A stretch of DNA of 7,786 nt from Trebonia sp. (GTDB taxonomy: Bacteria; Actinomycetota; Actinomycetes; Streptosporangiales; Streptosporangiaceae). The stretch spans positions 1-7,786 of the forward strand of contig JASHXJ010000143.1 of the NCBI GenBank assembly GCA_030043595.1. Direction: 5' to 3'. A model generated the notes under the pieces. It saw nothing but the letters and a program-made list of their open reading frames with translations. It was not told the origin of the DNA and did no database searches. Shown piece by piece: positions 5,997 through 7,786 of the stretch. Both the position numbers and the translations under genes were made by a program. Position 1 is the stretch's first letter; every line of letters begins with the position of its first letter.

Positions 5997-6052
5997 GTGA
6001 GGCCAGTGTCCCCCCGGCCTCATCGTGTGAGGCCAGTGTCCCCCCGGCCTCA
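5997..6052. repeat. Two tandem 26-base stem-loop units, 30-base period
   Basis: Units at 5997-6022 and 6027-6052 are identical over 26 bases. Each is itself an inverted repeat: arm TGAGGCC, an 11-base centre AGTGTCCCCCC, arm GGCCTCA. In the second unit the arms extend to 8 pairs (GTGAGGCC/GGCCTCAC). The units are separated by the four bases TCGT. Because the centre is conserved as well as the arms, recent duplication is likely. Possible roles are a double operator (a 30-base period is near three helical turns), a transcript hairpin, or a dispersed intergenic repeat. The sequence cannot choose among them. Confidence 0.85.
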
Positions 6053-6128
6053 CTCGTCCAGGCGCAGCGGACCCGGAGGCCGCAAAACGGGACGTCAACC
6101 GCAGGTAACTGTCACAAGCGGGGACGGC

Positions 6129-6162
6129 GTTGCCTGCGGGGCTGAGGTTGCCTGCGGGGCTG
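6129..6162. repeat. 18-base tandem duplication, two copies
   Basis: The 16 bases GTTGCCTGCGGGGCTG occur at 6129-6144 and again at 6147-6162, a period of 18 bases with AG between the copies. It is not an inverted repeat. It lies upstream of the candidate promoter of the RHS gene and could be a paired activator site, or a slippage duplication without function. Confidence 0.75.
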
Positions 6163-6214
6163 GACCGGCGCGGCGCAGTGACCAGAAGCCAGCGTGCTGT
6201 CTGTCCGCGGGCTC

Positions 6215-6220
6215 TAACCT
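6215..6220 (+). promoter_or_regulatory. Weak candidate -10 element for the RHS gene
   Basis: TAACCT fits TANNNT. A start about 7 bases downstream would give a leader of about 150 bases that includes the three hairpins at 6229-6295 and the ribosome binding site at 6362-6369. No -35 hexamer is evident, and other start points are possible. Confidence 0.25.
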
Positions 6221-6228
6221 CATGTGAT

Positions 6229-6295
6229 AGCCGTCAAACGGCTCTCCTTGCGGAAAACCGGCTGCTTTCGCCGGGCGTCCGAAATCACGGACGCC
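6229..6295 (+). promoter_or_regulatory. Three successive hairpins in the putative RHS leader
   Basis: Hairpin 1 pairs AGCCG (6229-6233) with CGGCT (6239-6243) around TCAAA. Hairpin 2 pairs CCGGC (6258-6262) with GCCGG (6270-6274) around TGCTTTC. Hairpin 3 pairs GGCGTCCG (6274-6281) with CGGACGCC (6288-6295) around AAATCA, and is perfect over eight pairs. Hairpins 2 and 3 share base 6274. The arrangement could be a regulated or stabilising 5' leader. It matches no riboswitch class that I recognise. Confidence 0.4.
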
Positions 6296-6361
6296 GGGTT
6301 CACCCGCCCGGGCCGGCCCGCAGCAGGGCCGCGCGCGTTGTCCGCGTTCTGCCGTGTGCCT

Positions 6362-6369
6362 GGTGGGGG
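6362..6369 (+). promoter_or_regulatory. Ribosome binding site of the RHS gene
   Basis: GGTGGGGG lies 9 bases before the ATG at 6379 and resembles the GGAGG anti-16S pairing sequence. It is the strongest Shine-Dalgarno-like site in front of any start in this window, and it supports the ATG that gives a complete signal peptide. Confidence 0.6.
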
Positions 6370-6378
6370 TTGTCCCGG

Positions 6379-7786
6379 ATGTGGAGCCATTGCGTTAAGC
6401 GGGTCTGCCTGCTGGTCATATCGCTGGCGGTGCTGGCGGTCGGGGCGGCTTCCCCTGCGGCTGCCGGGCAGGCCCGGGCCGCGTCGGCCGCCGGGCGAAC
6501 GGGACAGCCGCATGTTTCGGTCGGTGCGGCACCGGCGTCCGCCCGGCAGGCGCGCCAGGCGCGGCCGGCGGCGAACTCCGGCAGCCAGGAGCAGTGCTTC
6601 TACGCCTTTCCGGACTGCTCGAGCGTGAATCCTGCCATCAGGGTGTCGTTCATGAGCGACGGCGATACCTCCGCGTGCACGTTCGAGGGGATCTTCGCCT
6701 GGGGTGACGGGAAAAGCACGACCATCGATTTCGACGGTGCCCCGGCCGGGGACGTGGACGAGACGGTTACCCATACCTACGCCAAGCCCGCCGCATACAC
6801 CATCAGCTGGCACTCCACCGTCCTTACCGGCTCGTGCAGTGACACCTCAGGAATGCTCCAGTTCACCCTGGTGGCCCCGCTGCGGCTAGCCGAGCAGGGC
6901 GGCGCAGGCAACCCCAGCGAGAATCCGGTCAGCTGCCCGGCGCAGGCCCTGGTGAACTGCGCCACGGGCGTGCTCTGGCGCACGTTCACCGACTTGTCCG
7001 TCGCGGGCCGGGGCGCGCCGCTCGACCTGACCCGCACGTACACCTCGAGCAGGGCCAGCGTGAACGGGCCGTTCGGGTACGGCTGGACGGACAGCTACGG
7101 CATGTCCCTGGCCGCGGGCTCCGCGGGCGACGTGACCGTCACCCAGGAGGACGGCTCGACCGTCACCTTCACCAGGAACGGCTCTAGCTTCACCGCACCG
7201 CCGCAGGTCCTCGCGACGCTGGTCAAGAACGCCGACGGCGGCTACGTCTTCACCAGGGACCGGGGCCACGCCAGCTACGGCTTCACCGCGGCCGGACGGC
7301 TGACCAGCGAGACCGACCGCAACGGGTACGTGACCAGGCTCACCTACAACGCGAAGGGCCAGCTGACCGCGGTTACCGACCCCGCCGGGCGCAAGCTGAC
7401 TCTCACCTACAGCGGGTCGCACGTCGCCACGGTGACGGACCCGATGGGCCGCACGTGGAAGTACGGCTACAGCTCCAGCGGGAACCTGACTAGCGCCACC
7501 GACCCGATGGGCCGGAAGTGGTCGTTCACGTACGACGCCAGTCACCGCATGCTCACGCTGACCGACCCGCGCGGCGGGAAGACAGCCATCACGTACAACC
7601 CGAACGGCCAGGTCGTCACGCAGACCGATCCCGACGGCGGCAGGACCACCTGGAGCTACGCCGGTAACCCGGCCACCCTCGGCGGCAGCACGACCACGAT
7701 GACCGACCCCGACGGCCACGTGACGACGTACGAGTACTCCAACCTGGAAATGGTGTCGGTCACCCGCGGCGCGGGGACGGCAGGCG
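6379..7786 (+). CDS. Secreted RHS/YD-repeat protein with PKD-like domain, 5' part (runs off the right edge)
   Basis: 469 codons are open to the window edge. Residues 1-34 form a Sec signal peptide: basic start (HCVKR), hydrophobic core LLVISLAVLAVGAA, and Ala-rich cleavage sites (AAA-G or ARA-A). A low-complexity Ala/Arg/Gln linker (about 35-66) follows. Residues about 70-155 contain a Cys-containing PKD-like fold with the hallmark WGDG (108-111) and HTY (132-134) plus YTISW. From about 185 comes the entry region of RHS proteins (DUF6531-like): CATGVLWRTFTDLSVAGRG, then LTRTYTS and GPFGYGWTDSYG. From about 300 there are YD repeats, for example GRLTSETDRNGYVTRLTYN, and paired DPMGR motifs. YD repeats build a shell that encloses a C-terminal toxin or adhesive domain in characterised relatives. 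That C-terminus, and any immunity gene, are outside the window. The six or so cysteines before residue 200 may form disulphides outside the cell. Confidence 0.92.
   Translation, partial: MWSHCVKRVCLLVISLAVLAVGAASPAAAGQARAASAAGRTGQPHVSVGAAPASARQARQARPAANSGSQEQCFYAFPDCSSVNPAIRVSFMSDGDTSACTFEGIFAWGDGKSTTIDFDGAPAGDVDETVTHTYAKPAAYTISWHSTVLTGSCSDTSGMLQFTLVAPLRLAEQGGAGNPSENPVSCPAQALVNCATGVLWRTFTDLSVAGRGAPLDLTRTYTSSRASVNGPFGYGWTDSYGMSLAAGSAGDVTVTQEDGSTVTFTRNGSSFTAPPQVLATLVKNADGGYVFTRDRGHASYGFTAAGRLTSETDRNGYVTRLTYNAKGQLTAVTDPAGRKLTLTYSGSHVATVTDPMGRTWKYGYSSSGNLTSATDPMGRKWSFTYDASHRMLTLTDPRGGKTAITYNPNGQVVTQTDPDGGRTTWSYAGNPATLGGSTTTMTDPDGHVTTYEYSNLEMVSVTRGAGTAG

Larger units (their letters stand above)
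5859..6378. other. Long gene-free, hairpin- and repeat-rich intergenic region
   Basis: About 520 bases separate the divergent DUF2332 and RHS genes, far more than elsewhere in the window. I see no convincing gene on either strand. It contains, from left to right: a 6-pair hairpin (GCACCG, 5918-5923, with CGGTGC, 5928-5933); an 8-pair stem with one T-G wobble (5943-5950 with 5962-5969, 11-base loop); two tandem stem-loop units (5997-6052); an 18-base-period duplication (6129-6162); a candidate promoter (6215-6220); and three successive hairpins (6229-6295). High GC makes short stems common, so only the tandem units and the 8-pair stem at 6274-6295 are clearly more than background. Confidence 0.6.

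Noticed and set aside
5997..6052. CRISPR array
   Set aside because: There are only two units with a 4-base interval, too short to be a spacer, and no cas genes are nearby.
6215..6378. Known riboswitch (such as the c-di-AMP ydaO type often found before cell-wall genes)
   Set aside because: I could not find the conserved core sequences expected for that class or other common classes; only generic hairpins are present.
6224..6628. 134-codon plus-strand frame starting in the RHS leader
   Set aside because: It lacks a ribosome binding site, becomes Arg/Pro-rich and runs out of phase through the signal-peptide region of the RHS gene, which is much better supported.
7430..7530. Insertion or duplication inside the RHS gene (repeated GACCCGATGGGCCG)
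   Set aside because: The repeated bases encode the DPMGR motif of neighbouring YD repeats, and the reading frame continues, so this is normal repeat structure.
6886..7719. 277-codon minus-strand frame inside the RHS gene
   Set aside because: It is antisense to clear YD repeats and its Gly/Val/Arg-rich composition is that of a shadow of repetitive GC-rich coding sequence.

Overview
The window is very GC-rich (about 70% or more by eye), with strong G/C bias at third codon positions, short gaps between genes, GTG starts and gene families typical of actinomycetes. It looks like ordinary chromosome from a high-GC actinobacterium, possibly a Streptosporangiales-type filamentous genus. That lineage guess is inference. 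I saw no rRNA, tRNA, insertion sequence, integrase or CRISPR array.

Layout from left to right. (1) Minus strand: the start of a small-residue-rich membrane protein runs off the left edge. It is coupled by a 4-base GTGA overlap to an upstream YbaK/EbsC-type Cys-tRNA(Pro) deacylase. (2) A 93-base divergent promoter region. (3) Plus strand: an unrecognised 182-residue soluble protein, then a RimJ/RimL-type GNAT acetyltransferase, a fungal-type (Fcy1-like) zinc cytosine/nucleoside deaminase, and a two-gene MoxR AAA+ ATPase / CoxE-type VWA pair whose reading frames overlap by 8 bases. (4) Converging on the VWA gene, a minus-strand DUF2332 gene. (5) A gene-free stretch of about 520 bases with two tandem 30-base-period stem-loop units, an 18-base tandem duplication and a run of small hairpins. 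(6) The 5' part of a secreted RHS/YD-repeat protein (signal peptide, PKD-like domain, DUF6531-like entry motif, YD repeats), which runs off the right edge.

The genes do not form one pathway. Two units are functionally coupled by layout: the deacylase with the membrane protein, and the MoxR ATPase with its VWA partner, probably a chaperone-like machine that remodels an unseen client. The deaminase would act in pyrimidine salvage, the deacylase in translation quality control, and the RHS protein at the cell surface or outside.

The most notable non-coding signals are these. Five genes have a TANNNT-like -10 hexamer 6-8 bases before the start codon and little or no Shine-Dalgarno sequence, which suggests leaderless transcripts; the secreted RHS gene instead has a GGTGGGGG ribosome binding site and a potentially structured leader. 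The tandem stem-loop unit at 5997-6052 is either a paired operator or a dispersed hairpin repeat. I did not find a clearly new multi-gene system. The best leads are the repeat-rich intergenic region and the truncated RHS gene, whose C-terminus (usual toxin position) lies outside the window.
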